DNA of 64,000 nucleotides, taken from positions 1 to 64,000 of the forward strand of contig CBFHUI010000002.1 of the NCBI GenBank assembly GCA_965658725.1. Direction: 5' to 3'. Below the pieces are notes generated by a model. The model was not told the DNA's origin. It worked only from the letters and a program-made list of their open reading frames with translations, and did not search any database. Source of the stretch: UBA7985 sp965658725 (lineage in GTDB: Bacteria > Pseudomonadota > Alphaproteobacteria > UBA7985). Numbering within the stretch: position 1 is the stretch's first letter; each line of letters opens with the position of its first letter. A program made the translations under genes and the position numbers. This document shows, piece after piece, positions 1 through 8,985 of the stretch.

Positions 1-443
1 TGACCTTTGCTGGAGAGCAGGAGCCGGATTTGATCCTCGATTTTGCCACGTTGACTGGTGCGGCGCGGGTCGCGCTGGGGCCGGATCTGCCGCCAGTGAT
101 GGCGCGTGATCGGGCGCTGTCGACGGCTTTGGCTGCCGCAGGGGAGGCGATTGGCGACCCGCTTTGGCCTATGCCGATGCACATGCCTTACGGTCAGCAC
201 CTGCGCAGCTCGATCGCTGACATGGGCAACATCACCGAGGGCTTTCCCTTTGCCGGGTCAATCACGGCGGGGCTGTTTCTTGAGCGCTTTGTGCCCAAGG
301 ATGTTCCCTGGGCGCACCTCGACGTGTTCTGCTGGAACCCGTCTTCGCGTCCCGGCCGACCCGCAGGCGGGGAAGCGCACGCCGTGCGCGCGGCCATAAA
401 CTTTCTGAAGAGTTGGAAGCCGGCGAAGAAGTCCGGGCGCTAG
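1..443 (+). CDS. Leucyl aminopeptidase (M17), C-terminal part
   Basis: The reading frame is open from the left edge and ends at TAG 441-443, giving about 146 residues of a C-terminus whose start lies outside the window. The segment DFATLTGAARVALG followed by the LP-V turn, IADMGNITEG and HLDVFCWN matches the catalytic half of cytosolic M17 leucyl aminopeptidases. These are two-metal enzymes that remove N-terminal residues from peptides; the metal ligands of the N-terminal part of the domain are not in view. The stop codon overlaps that of the convergent dehydrogenase gene in a shared CTAG. M17 membership is clear; the exact paralog is not. Confidence 0.85.
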   Translation, partial: TFAGEQEPDLILDFATLTGAARVALGPDLPPVMARDRALSTALAAAGEAIGDPLWPMPMHMPYGQHLRSSIADMGNITEGFPFAGSITAGLFLERFVPKDVPWAHLDVFCWNPSSRPGRPAGGEAHAVRAAINFLKSWKPAKKSGR

Positions 444-1369
444 TATCCCAGCTCTGGGTCTACGAGGTTCGAGTAAGGCAAGCCCTTGCGCAACTCCTCA
501 ACCGCATCCGACACGGCGAGCACAGCAGTCTCCGGCGTGGTAACCGAGGCGATGTGCGGGGTGATGAACACGCGTGGATGATCCCAGAGCGGGTTGTCGA
601 CTGGCAGTGGCTCTTCCCGGAACACGTCAAGCACGGCCACTTCAACTTTGCCCTTATCGAGGGCGGTGATCAGGTCGGCTTCGACCATGTGCCCGCCGCG
701 TCCGACGTTGATGACCGCCGCGCCGGGTGCAAGCCGGTTGAAGGTGCCGCGGCCAAGGATGCCTTCGGTTTCTTCCGTCAGCGGCAGCAGGCAGATCAGG
801 ATTTGTGTCCGCGGTAGAAACTTTTCCAGACCATCGAGCCCGTCGAACGTCTGCACCTCGTCGAACGTTTTCGGTGTTCGCGACCAGCCGATGACGTTGA
901 AGCCCATGCCGCGCAGCGCCCCAGCGCAAGCCCGCCCAAGCACGCCCAGACCCATGACGCCCACGGTCATTTCACTGGCCAGTGGCGCAGACTCAGGCTC
1001 CCAGACCTTGCGGCCATGGTTGGCGAAGAAGCGGTGCATTTTGCGGGAACAGAGAAGGGTCGCCATGACAACGTATTCGACCATCCCCTGCGTCAGCCCC
1101 GGATCCACCATCCGCACCAGTGGTACGTCCTTAGGAAAGGTCGGGTCTTTGAGCATGTGATCTACACCCGCACCAGTCGAGATCACCAGCTTCAGATTGG
1201 ACATGGAAGCGAGCATGCCTTGCGGCGGTTCCCACGCCACGACGATATCGATGTCATCGGGGTCGCCGACAAAGGGAAAGGTCACGACGTCCACACCCGG
1301 GACACGCTGATAGAGCGCATCTTTCCAGCGTCCGATCAGGTAGCGATCTGTTTTCAGCAGCAACTTCAT
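440..1369 (-). CDS. D-2-hydroxyacid dehydrogenase, GhrA-like (glyoxylate/hydroxypyruvate reductase)
   Basis: This 309-residue protein belongs to the NAD(P)-dependent D-isomer-specific 2-hydroxyacid dehydrogenases. The nucleotide-binding glycine motif GLGVLG is at about residues 140-145. The catalytic triad is visible as Arg in NVGRGG (about 224), Glu in FREEPLP (about 253) and His in ITPHIAS (about 272). Its closest overall look is to GhrA, which reduces glyoxylate and hydroxypyruvate; substrate identity is inference. I chose the ATG at 1369 because GGGAGG lies at a good distance upstream; an upstream start 7 codons earlier would bury that site. It follows yejF by about 60 bp on the same strand and may be the last gene of that operon. 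Confidence 0.85.
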   Translation of the reverse strand: MKLLLKTDRYLIGRWKDALYQRVPGVDVVTFPFVGDPDDIDIVVAWEPPQGMLASMSNLKLVISTGAGVDHMLKDPTFPKDVPLVRMVDPGLTQGMVEYVVMATLLCSRKMHRFFANHGRKVWEPESAPLASEMTVGVMGLGVLGRACAGALRGMGFNVIGWSRTPKTFDEVQTFDGLDGLEKFLPRTQILICLLPLTEETEGILGRGTFNRLAPGAAVINVGRGGHMVEADLITALDKGKVEVAVLDVFREEPLPVDNPLWDHPRVFITPHIASVTTPETAVLAVSDAVEELRKGLPYSNLVDPELGY

Positions 1370-1428
1370 CCTGCGTCCTCCCGCACACACTCAACAGCCA
1401 GCGGTGAAGATGCACCGCTGCGGTGAGA

Positions 1429-3057
1429 CTATTGGCGGACGGCTGCGGCCTCGTCTACCGCCAATTCTGTTGCCGCGCGCAGAAGTGCCTTGGTGTAGGC
1501 GTCTTGCGGAGCGTCGAACAGGGCGTCAGCCTCACCGCTCTCCACCACTTTGCCGTTGCGCATCACCAGAACGCGGTGTGCCATAGCCCGCACGACCTTG
1601 AGGTCGTGGGAGATGAACAGGTAGGCCAGCCCCAGATCGGCCTGCAACTGACGCAGTAGATCGACAAGCTGTGACTGCACGGTCATGTCGAGCGCTGAGG
1701 TCGGTTCATCGAGGATAATCAGCTTGGGCGAGAGGATCAGGGCGCGGGCGACCGCGACGCGCTGGCGTTGTCCGCCGCTGAACTCGTGGGGAAAGCGATG
1801 ACGCGCGGCGGCGTCGAGTCCAACCATCTCCAGCGCTTCGATGACCCGACGTTCAACGTCATCGGCGCCCATGTCTCTGAAGTGCACGCCCAGACCTTCA
1901 CCGACGATTTCCCCGACCGTCATGCGGGGCGAAAGGCTGGAGAAAGGATCCTGAAAGACGACCTGCATCTGCTGGCGCAGGGACACCATGTCGGCCGGGC
2001 GGGCGGCTTCGATCGACTCACCCAGATAGGCGATGGGACCTTCTGAGGACAGCAGTCGCAGGAGCGCCAGACCGAGCGTGGACTTGCCCGACCCAGACTC
2101 CCCAACCACGCCGAGGGTTTCGCCCTCGCGGATCGACAGCGATACGCCATCCACCGCCTTGACCGCCCCCACCTGCGTCTTGAGCACGCCAGCGAGAATG
2201 GGGAAGTGGACGCGCAGGTCTGTGGTCTCCATGACCGTCTTTGCTGCCGCCGGTACAGGCGCAGGCGCGCCGCTGGGCTGGCTGTCGATCAGCATGCGAG
2301 TGTACGGGTGGCTGGGGTCGTTGAGCACGCGCTCAGCGGTGCCAGTTTCGACCACGTGGCCCTTCTCCATGACCACCACGTCGTCTGCCATGGCCTGGAC
2401 CACGTCGAGGTCGTGGGTGATCAGCAGCATGGCCATGTTCCGCTCCCGCTGTTTCTCGCGCAGCAGTTCGAGGATCTGCGCCTGCACTGTCACGTCGAGC
2501 GCGGTGGTCGGCTCGTCCGCGATCAGCAGGTCCGGTTCTTTGGCCAGCGCCATGGCAATCATCACGCGCTGGCGCTGTCCGCCGCTGAGCTGGTGGGGGA
2601 AGGCACGCGCCTGCCTGCCTGCATCTCGCAGGCCTACGTCGGCAAGCAGCTCCGGCACCCGTTCACGTGCCGTACGCCAGTCCAGACCCGCATGCTGCAC
2701 CATGATCTCCGCCACCTGCCGATCGATCCGCTGGACCGGGTTCAGGCTGGTCTGTGGCTCCTGAAAGATCATCGAGATTTCGTTGCCGCGGATGCCACGC
2801 AGGGTGCGGGCCTTGCTATGGAGCAGGTTCTGGCCCTTCCACAGCACTTCGCTGTCCGGACTGTGACCTGCGACGGGGTAGGGCAGCAGCTGCAGGATCG
2901 ACATAGCCGAAACGGTCTTACCTGAACCAGATTCACCAACCAGCGCGGTCGTCCGACCGGCCTGCACAGAAAAGGCGATGTCCTGCGCACCCACGATGCG
3001 GCCGTCTGGCGTGTCAAAGAAAACGTCCAGCCGGTTGACGGTCAGCAAACCACTCAT
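1429..3057 (-). CDS. yejF: Peptide ABC transporter ATP-binding protein YejF (duplicated ATPase)
   Basis: This 542-residue protein carries two complete ABC ATPase domains. Domain 1 has Walker A GESGSGKT at 41-48, signature LSGGQRQR near 158 and Walker B LLIADEPTTALD near 177-188. Domain 2 has Walker A GESGSGKS at 319-326, a second SGGQRQR signature and LIILDEPTSALD. The fused arrangement is typical of YejF, which powers import of oligopeptides through YejB and YejE. The ATG overlaps the yejE stop by 4 bases, indicating translational coupling in the yejA-B-E-F operon. In enterobacteria this system takes up microcin C-type peptides; the peptide range here is not known. Confidence 0.93.
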   Translation of the reverse strand: MSGLLTVNRLDVFFDTPDGRIVGAQDIAFSVQAGRTTALVGESGSGKTVSAMSILQLLPYPVAGHSPDSEVLWKGQNLLHSKARTLRGIRGNEISMIFQEPQTSLNPVQRIDRQVAEIMVQHAGLDWRTARERVPELLADVGLRDAGRQARAFPHQLSGGQRQRVMIAMALAKEPDLLIADEPTTALDVTVQAQILELLREKQRERNMAMLLITHDLDVVQAMADDVVVMEKGHVVETGTAERVLNDPSHPYTRMLIDSQPSGAPAPVPAAAKTVMETTDLRVHFPILAGVLKTQVGAVKAVDGVSLSIREGETLGVVGESGSGKSTLGLALLRLLSSEGPIAYLGESIEAARPADMVSLRQQMQVVFQDPFSSLSPRMTVGEIVGEGLGVHFRDMGADDVERRVIEALEMVGLDAAARHRFPHEFSGGQRQRVAVARALILSPKLIILDEPTSALDMTVQSQLVDLLRQLQADLGLAYLFISHDLKVVRAMAHRVLVMRNGKVVESGEADALFDAPQDAYTKALLRAATELAVDEAAAVRQ

Positions 3058-4172
3058 GCTGAAGCCTCCGTCTCTGCTACAGGCTGTGTGGCCGTGGCGT
3101 TCTTCTTGGGCAGTTTGATGCGGATGGCCTTGCGCGGGTCCATGGCGTTGCGCACGCCCTCACCGATGAAGACCATGAGCATGGTGATCGTCCCCAGTCC
3201 GGCGAAGATGGGGTAGACGAGCCACCATTTGGTGATGTTGGCCAAACCCTGACGCGTCATCTCACCCAGCGAAGGCGAACCCGGCGGCATGCCGAAGCCG
3301 AGGAAGTCGAGACCAGAGAGAACCGTTACGGACCCGGCCAGTGCGAAGGGCATGAAAGTGATCGTGCCAACCATGGCGTTGGGAAACACGTGTCGCCACA
3401 TCACCAGCGCATTGCTCACGCCCAGCGCTCGTGCAGCGGTGATGTACTGGTAGTTGCGGGCTTTGAGGAACTCTGCGCGGATTGTGCCCACGTAGCCTGT
3501 CCACCCGAAGACGGATAACAGCCCCAACAGCAGCCAGAAATTCGGCTGCACCACGCCCGCGATGGCGATGATGATGAACAGGGTCGGCAAGGAGCCGTAG
3601 ATCTCTAATATCCGCTGGAAGACCAAATCGACCCAGCCGCCGAAATACCCCATGACCGCCCCTGCTGCGATCCCAACCACGGCTGTAATGGCGACGTACA
3701 TGAAGCCAAACAGAAAGCTTATTCGGATGCCGTATATGAGACGCGCGACCACGTCGCGGCCCTTGTCGTCGGTGCCCAGCCAGTGGTTGCCGTCAGGCGG
3801 ACTGGGAAACTCGGACCCGGCATCTTTGACCACGCGCCGATAGTGATAGGGCACCACCGGCCAAACCATGAAGCCATTGTCTTCGATCTCTTCGGCGATG
3901 AAGGGGTCGTAGTAATTGGTCGGTCCTGCGAAGCCGTTAAATTCGCTCTCCGGGTATTCGACCACCATGGGAAAGTAGGACTTGCCCTTGTAGCTGACAT
4001 AGAGTGGCCGGTCGTTGGCGATCAGGTTGGCGAGCAGGCTCGTTCCAAAGATCAGCACCACCATCACCAGTGAGAACAGCGCCCGCTTGTCCGCGAGAAA
4101 GCGCAGCCAGCGGCGATAGGCAATTTCCGTCGCGGGGATAAGACCGAGGATCTTGTAAGGCTTGAGCTTCAT
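3054..4172 (-). CDS. yejE: Peptide ABC transporter permease YejE
   Basis: A 372-residue inner-membrane permease of the oligopeptide ABC family. It has an N-terminal membrane segment near residues 30-50, then a roughly 100-residue extracytoplasmic region (VVEYPESEFNGF to the GTDDKGRD motif) typical of YejE, then several membrane helices. The EAA-type loop AARALGVSNALVMWRHVFPN, which docks the ATPase, sits in the C-terminal half. It overlaps yejB upstream (ATG within the last codons at 4169-4172) and yejF downstream by 4 bases each, so all are read as one operon. It forms the transmembrane channel with YejB. Confidence 0.92.
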   Translation of the reverse strand: MKLKPYKILGLIPATEIAYRRWLRFLADKRALFSLVMVVLIFGTSLLANLIANDRPLYVSYKGKSYFPMVVEYPESEFNGFAGPTNYYDPFIAEEIEDNGFMVWPVVPYHYRRVVKDAGSEFPSPPDGNHWLGTDDKGRDVVARLIYGIRISFLFGFMYVAITAVVGIAAGAVMGYFGGWVDLVFQRILEIYGSLPTLFIIIAIAGVVQPNFWLLLGLLSVFGWTGYVGTIRAEFLKARNYQYITAARALGVSNALVMWRHVFPNAMVGTITFMPFALAGSVTVLSGLDFLGFGMPPGSPSLGEMTRQGLANITKWWLVYPIFAGLGTITMLMVFIGEGVRNAMDPRKAIRIKLPKKNATATQPVAETEASA

Positions 4173-5284
4173 ACCTTGCGCGCCTCAAAGCTGATTCGAG
4201 GGTCAATCAGGGTGTAGGAAATGTCCGACACCAGATGCAGGGTCAGCCCCAGCAGCCCTCCGATCCAGATATTGGCGTAGAGCACCGGGTAATCCCGGTT
4301 CGACAGGCTTTCCAGCCCCAGCAGGCCCAGCCCGTTGAGGTTAAAGATCCGCTCGATCAGCACAGACCCGGTAAACAGCAGCCCAACGAACAGTCCCGGC
4401 AGGCCGGAGAGGACAAGGATCATCGCATTGCGAAAAACGTGGCCGTACATGATCCGGCTTTCGCTCAAACCCTTGGCCCGTGCGGTCGTCACGTATTGTT
4501 GGCCCAGATGGTCCATAAAGCTGTTCTTGGTCAGCATCATCAGACCGGCGTAACCACCGACCAGAATCACCACCGCCGGCAAAGCCATATGCCAGAGGTA
4601 ATCGCCCACTTTCTCGATGAAGGTCATCTCATCGACATTGTCACTGAACAGCCCTTCGAGCGGGAACCACTGCAGGTTCACGGCGAATATCGCGATCAGG
4701 GCGATGGCCAGTACAAAGTTCGGAATGGCGTCGATACCCACGACCCCCGTGGTCGTCGCCCAGTCAAAACGGCTGCCATCCTGCCGCGCCTTAGCGATGC
4801 CCAGCGGGATGCAGATCATGTAGGTGAAGAGCGCGCCGATGATGCCCAAACCCATGGTCACGGGCATGCGCTCAACGATGACGTCCAGAACAGGACGGCC
4901 GTAGCGCAGGGACTCCTTGAAGTCGAAGCGCAGGAAGCTCACGAAGTAGTCACCGAGCCGGACGTACCAAGGTCGATCCAGCCCAAACATCACGCGGTAG
5001 CGTTCGAAGGTCTGGGGGTCCATGCCCTCGCGGCCATTATAGCCCTCGATGTCATTGACCCCTTTCCCGACGGCGATCTCACCGCCTTCTTCTGTCGCCT
5101 CGCCCACATCACCGGCAGCCCCGATCATCCGGTCGCCCAAGTCGGTCGAAATGCCCTGAAGCTCTGCAATCAGCGCTTCGAGCGGACCTCCCGGGGAGAA
5201 GTTGATGATCAGGAAACTCGTCAGGAAGATCCCCGTCAGGGTGATGGGGATCAGCAACAAGCGCCGAATGATATAGGCGAGCAT
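4169..5284 (-). CDS. yejB: Peptide ABC transporter permease YejB
   Basis: A 371-residue permease starting with the characteristic MLAYIIRRLLLIPITL first membrane helix, followed by a long insertion (about residues 40-110) as in YejB and unlike the shorter DppB. Conserved features include FGLDRPWYVRLGDYF and the EAA loop TARAKGLSESRIMYGHVFRNAM, which contacts YejF. It lies 27 bp downstream of yejA and overlaps yejE by 4 bases. It pairs with YejE to form the membrane pore for periplasmic oligopeptides delivered by YejA. Confidence 0.92.
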   Translation of the reverse strand: MLAYIIRRLLLIPITLTGIFLTSFLIINFSPGGPLEALIAELQGISTDLGDRMIGAAGDVGEATEEGGEIAVGKGVNDIEGYNGREGMDPQTFERYRVMFGLDRPWYVRLGDYFVSFLRFDFKESLRYGRPVLDVIVERMPVTMGLGIIGALFTYMICIPLGIAKARQDGSRFDWATTTGVVGIDAIPNFVLAIALIAIFAVNLQWFPLEGLFSDNVDEMTFIEKVGDYLWHMALPAVVILVGGYAGLMMLTKNSFMDHLGQQYVTTARAKGLSESRIMYGHVFRNAMILVLSGLPGLFVGLLFTGSVLIERIFNLNGLGLLGLESLSNRDYPVLYANIWIGGLLGLTLHLVSDISYTLIDPRISFEARKV

Positions 5285-5311
5285 GGACCCTTGAGCCTCC
5301 GTTCTGGCGGC

Positions 5312-7195
5312 TTAAAGTGCGTCGCGACGTTCGTCGAGCGTGACGTCCAGCGCTTCGTCGATCCACCAGCCGGTCGTCGGACCGCCAAGGAAGTCTTCAT
5401 CACCGCTGTGATCGATGGTGCCGAACTTGTCCCAATAGAGCATGCGGCTCTTATTGTAGTACCACTCCAACACCACCAGATGCTCGCTCGTCAGGACGCG
5501 GTCGAGCGCCTTTGAGACCTGGTTCAGTTCTTCCCGGTTATCCGCACTGGTGAGCTGCGCGATCAGGTCGTCCAGCACTTCACTCTCATAGCCGTGGAAG
5601 GCAATCGAGCCCGGCGTTGCAGCCAGTTCAGAAGACCAGTAGTAGCGCATCTGCGTGCCCGGCGTGTAGGACGCGCGGTATACGTAGTCGGTCATGTCGA
5701 AGTCGCGGGTTCTGATCTTCTCGATCCACTGCGTTGGATCGAGCAGGCGGAATTCCGCGTCGATGCCCAAACGTTCGAGGTTCTCCACCCATGGCAGGAT
5801 ATAGCGCTCGGAGTCAGGGGAGCTGTCCACGATTTCAAGCGCAAACTGCTCACCGTCCGCGTTGACCAGCTTGCCGTCTTCGAGGTTCCAGCCGGCCTCA
5901 GAAAACAGGTTCAGCGCCGCACGGAGATTGTCGCGGTTGTTCCCGGAGCCGTCGGTCTCGGGGTAGCTGTACTGCTCACCAAATACCGTCGCAGGCAGCT
6001 GTCCAGGGTACTTGGCATCGAGTTCCTGGAGGATCTCCAGCTCGCGCCCGGTTGCGACACCAGTTGCTTCCAGCTGGGAGTTTTCAAGGTGCGAGTTCTG
6101 GCGGATGTAGCGGCCATAGAACAGCTGCTTGTTGGTGAACTCAAAGTCAAAGGCCAAGCCGATGGCTTCACGCACGCGACGGTCTTGGAACTTTTCCTTT
6201 TGCAGGTTGAAGAACATGGCCTGTGTGTTCTGAATGTTGTTGTCGTCGAATTCCTTCTTGATCAACAGGCCTTCAGCAATCGCGGGCAGGTCTTCGGCCT
6301 TGTAGTCGTTGACCCATGCCTTCATCTGGTTTTCCGCGCGCATGTCGATCTCGCCGACTTTGATCGCGTTCCGCAACGTGGTTACGTCGTTGTAGTAGCG
6401 GTAGCGCAGTGTTTGGAAGTTCGCGGCACCCTTGGCCCACGGGAAGTCGTTGCCCCAGTAGTCCATGCGGCGCTCATAGACGATGTAATCCTCGTCTTTG
6501 TGCTCCTTGATCCGGTACTCGCCCGAGCCTTCTGGGTAGACGTCGAGGAAGATCTCCTGCGGGTCGCGGTCTTCCCAGAAGTAGCGCGGGATGATCGGTT
6601 CGCCGCCGATGGTAAAGGGCGCGTTCCGGTCTGTGTTGTCTTCAGTGAAGGAGAACTTCACGCGGTTGCCGTCGAGCACTTCGATGCTCTCGACCATAGC
6701 AAAGGCGTCCTTGAAGCCCGGCCAGCCCTTCTCGATCTGGTAGTCAAAAGTGAACTTGACGTCGTCTGCTGTTACCGGCGTGCCATTGGCCCAGCGCGCT
6801 TCGTTGCGCAGCTTGTAGATGACCCAAGCCCGGTCCTTCGGCATCTGGATGGACTCCGCAAGAATGCCGTAGGAGGTGTCCAGCTCGTCCGCAACGCCGC
6901 CGAGCATGCTGTCATAGAGCAGCCCCAGGCCCGACGCATCGTCACCACGACCGTTGAGGTCGTTGAAGTCGTTAAACCCGCCGATCACGCCCGATACGTA
7001 CTCACCGTAGATCGGCGCGTTCGGGTTCAGGTAAGGGTAGGACTCAAGGTCAGCCGGGTATTTGGCGTCGCCGTCGAATTTGTTGATGAAGTGCTGGATC
7101 GGAGCGTCAGACTCGTCTTGCGCTCCCACAATACCGCCAACGGTCAGGCTCAAAGCAGCCACGGCCAGTGCGCCATTTTTGAACAAAGAGGTCAT
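5312..7195 (-). CDS. yejA: Peptide ABC transporter periplasmic binding protein YejA
   Basis: I place the start at the ATG at 7195, giving 627 residues with a clear Sec signal peptide (MTSLFKNG, a hydrophobic stretch, then cleavage near VGAQ-DES). An in-frame extension of 29 codons lacks signal-peptide character. The family 5 extracellular solute-binding fold is seen in motifs such as WVIYKLRNEARWANGTPVTADDV, written here in pieces: RNEARWANGTPV and VTADDVKFTFDY. It captures oligopeptides in the periplasm and delivers them to YejBE. It is the first gene of the operon and is preceded by the terminator of the cytochrome gene. Length agrees with the YejA family (about 600). Confidence 0.92.
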   Translation of the reverse strand: MTSLFKNGALAVAALSLTVGGIVGAQDESDAPIQHFINKFDGDAKYPADLESYPYLNPNAPIYGEYVSGVIGGFNDFNDLNGRGDDASGLGLLYDSMLGGVADELDTSYGILAESIQMPKDRAWVIYKLRNEARWANGTPVTADDVKFTFDYQIEKGWPGFKDAFAMVESIEVLDGNRVKFSFTEDNTDRNAPFTIGGEPIIPRYFWEDRDPQEIFLDVYPEGSGEYRIKEHKDEDYIVYERRMDYWGNDFPWAKGAANFQTLRYRYYNDVTTLRNAIKVGEIDMRAENQMKAWVNDYKAEDLPAIAEGLLIKKEFDDNNIQNTQAMFFNLQKEKFQDRRVREAIGLAFDFEFTNKQLFYGRYIRQNSHLENSQLEATGVATGRELEILQELDAKYPGQLPATVFGEQYSYPETDGSGNNRDNLRAALNLFSEAGWNLEDGKLVNADGEQFALEIVDSSPDSERYILPWVENLERLGIDAEFRLLDPTQWIEKIRTRDFDMTDYVYRASYTPGTQMRYYWSSELAATPGSIAFHGYESEVLDDLIAQLTSADNREELNQVSKALDRVLTSEHLVVLEWYYNKSRMLYWDKFGTIDHSGDEDFLGGPTTGWWIDEALDVTLDERRDAL

Positions 7196-7287
7196 GGTCG
7201 TTTCCCAGTTTGTTGTGAATTCACCTCGCCTGAACGGGCGGGCGTTTAGAAGATCTGCTAGCGTCAAAATGGGGCAAATCAACAGAC

Positions 7288-7320
7288 AAAAAAGGCCACG
7301 CGGTCATATGTCCGGTGGCC
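7288..7320 (-). terminator. Intrinsic terminator after the cytochrome c gene
   Basis: Read on the minus strand, GGCCAC (7315-7320) pairs with GTGGCC (7294-7299) and is followed by a run of six T at 7288-7293. The hairpin lies about 30 bp past the stop of the cytochrome c gene and before yejA, so it separates the two minus-strand units. Confidence 0.75.
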
Positions 7321-7348
7321 CCTCTCGTGTTTATGATCGGCTTTTCGC

Positions 7349-7936
7349 TTAATCTGCGCCAGAAGCCTCATGCGCTTCAACCGCAGCGAGATCTTCTGCT
7401 GTCGGCTCTGGAAGAGCCATCGGTGCGTCTGCTTGCTGGAACATCCATGCGATCAGGTTGGCGCGGTCTTCATCGTCCTTGAGGCCGGCGAAACCCATTT
7501 TAGTGCCGGGTGCCCATGCCTTTGGCTTGAGCAGGAAGCCGTCGAGCGCTTCCGCGGTCCATGCGCCTTCGATCCCGGAAAGCGCGCCGGAGTAGGCGAA
7601 GCCTTCAGCAGCTGCGATGTCCGTGCCGACAATGTTCCAAAGTGCCGGACCCAGCTTCACCGCGCCGCCCTTTTCAAAAGCGTGGCAGGTGGTGCACTTG
7701 GCCGCATTCTTTGGGCCCAGAGCCGGGTTTGCGGACGCCAGACGAACGGCAATCGGCGTGATGAATTCTTCTTCTGTATCTGCCGAGACAGACTCAGGAA
7801 CCGGGAACCCGTAAGCGACTTTTCCGTGGTGGTCGCCGTGGTGTTCGGGGTCGTAAGTCTTGGTGATCTGAACGAAAGTCAGACCCAGGAAAGCGGCGAA
7901 AAGGATCGACGCAAAGATCAGAAAGGAATTGCTCAT
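7349..7936 (-). CDS. Membrane-anchored class I cytochrome c (CycM/c552-like)
   Basis: The protein is 195 residues from the ATG at 7936; a longer frame adds 39 codons with no membrane or signal character. Residues 3-22 (NSFLIFASILFAAFLGLTFV) form one uncleaved membrane anchor. The heme site CTTCH (residues about 82-86) and the axial-ligand segment TKMGFAG (methionine near 150) define a class I monoheme cytochrome c in the periplasm. In alphaproteobacteria such anchored proteins carry electrons from the bc1 complex to terminal oxidases, which fits with petABC elsewhere in this window, though they are not adjacent. It is divergent from pheA with about 190 bp between them. Confidence 0.88.
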   Translation of the reverse strand: MSNSFLIFASILFAAFLGLTFVQITKTYDPEHHGDHHGKVAYGFPVPESVSADTEEEFITPIAVRLASANPALGPKNAAKCTTCHAFEKGGAVKLGPALWNIVGTDIAAAEGFAYSGALSGIEGAWTAEALDGFLLKPKAWAPGTKMGFAGLKDDEDRANLIAWMFQQADAPMALPEPTAEDLAAVEAHEASGAD

Positions 7937-8125
7937 CGGCGAGACCTGCTGTGGACTAATTGGCTCTAATCCCCCAAAGGAAGATGAGAGACTGGAATAC
8001 GGTGTGTTGGATGGCCCAAGGGGCCGGAAAACGCAAGGGCTGCGACACCTCAATCGGGGTCCGCGAACGCCGGTGCAGGGTCACGGTTTATGCAAGCGAA
8101 GCCTTAAATCATTGGGATGGAATAC

Positions 8126-8962
8126 ATGAAGGTCGCATTTCAGGGCGAACTGGGTTCGAACTCACACACAGCTGTTTTGCAGTTCTTTGCTGATCAGGCC
8201 GTAGAAACGCTGCCTTGCCGCACCTTTGACGACGCCTTCAATGCTGTGCCGAGCGGCCAGGCTGACGCGGCGATGATTCCGATCGACAACTCATCCAACG
8301 GCCGCGTTGCGGACGTGCATCACCTGTTGCCGAAGAGCGGTTTGCACATCGTCGGTGAACACTTCCTGCCCATCCGGTTCCAACTCATGGGCTTGCCCGG
8401 CACCCGGGCTGAAGACGCCCGGCAAGTGCTCAGCCACGTTCACGCGCACGGGCAATGCCGCTCAGTCATTCGGAAATATGGCTATGAGTCTGTGACGGTG
8501 CACGACACCGCTGGAGCTGCCAAAATGATCGCGGAGGCTGGCGATCCGTCGCAGGTCGCGCTGGCGCCGGCGCTGGCCGCTGAGCTCTACGGCCTCGACA
8601 TCCTGCAAGCCGACGTGAGTGACAACGAGGACAACACCACGCGCTTTGTCGTGCTGGCCCCTGAGCCCTACGAAATCACCGGGGCTGAGCCTTCGATGGT
8701 AACGTCGCTGGTATTCAAAACCCGTTCCGTCCCTGCCGCGCTCTACAAGGCCCTGACCGGCTTTGCGACCAATGGCGTCAACATCACCAAGCTGGAAAGC
8801 TACATCGTCGATGCGAGCTTTGCTGTGGCGCAGTTCTATGCGGACATTGACGGGGCAGCGACCGATCCCACGGTCGCACTGGCGCTGCAGGATCTGGAGT
8901 ACTTCAGCGAGACCGTGCTGATCCTCGGCTCTTACCCCGCCAGCTCCTTTCGCGGCAGCTGA
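8126..8962 (+). CDS. pheA: Prephenate dehydratase
   Basis: A monofunctional prephenate dehydratase that converts prephenate to phenylpyruvate in phenylalanine synthesis. The first part is the two-lobed PDT domain with the opening KVAFQGELGSNSH and the catalytic TTRF element in DNTTRFVVLAP (near residue 176). An ACT regulatory domain follows from about residue 195 (SLVFKTRSVPAALYKAL). The phenylalanine-binding ESRP motif reads ESYI here. I prefer the ATG at 8126, which leaves GGGATGGA as a weak ribosome site; the ATG at 8117, three codons earlier, is the alternative (281 residues). No chorismate mutase domain is present. Confidence 0.93.
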   Translation: MKVAFQGELGSNSHTAVLQFFADQAVETLPCRTFDDAFNAVPSGQADAAMIPIDNSSNGRVADVHHLLPKSGLHIVGEHFLPIRFQLMGLPGTRAEDARQVLSHVHAHGQCRSVIRKYGYESVTVHDTAGAAKMIAEAGDPSQVALAPALAAELYGLDILQADVSDNEDNTTRFVVLAPEPYEITGAEPSMVTSLVFKTRSVPAALYKALTGFATNGVNITKLESYIVDASFAVAQFYADIDGAATDPTVALALQDLEYFSETVLILGSYPASSFRGS

Positions 8963-8985
8963 TCCGGCAGACTAAAGCGCAAAGG

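Noticed and set aside
4235..5515. 426-residue plus-strand frame antisense to yejB
   Set aside because: Gln, His and Arg-rich shadow translation with no domain; yejB has all family features.
5594..7249. 551-residue plus-strand frame antisense to yejA
   Set aside because: It mirrors the codon pattern of yejA, is rich in Val, Arg and Asp in a shadow-like way and matches no family; yejA on the other strand is clearly real.
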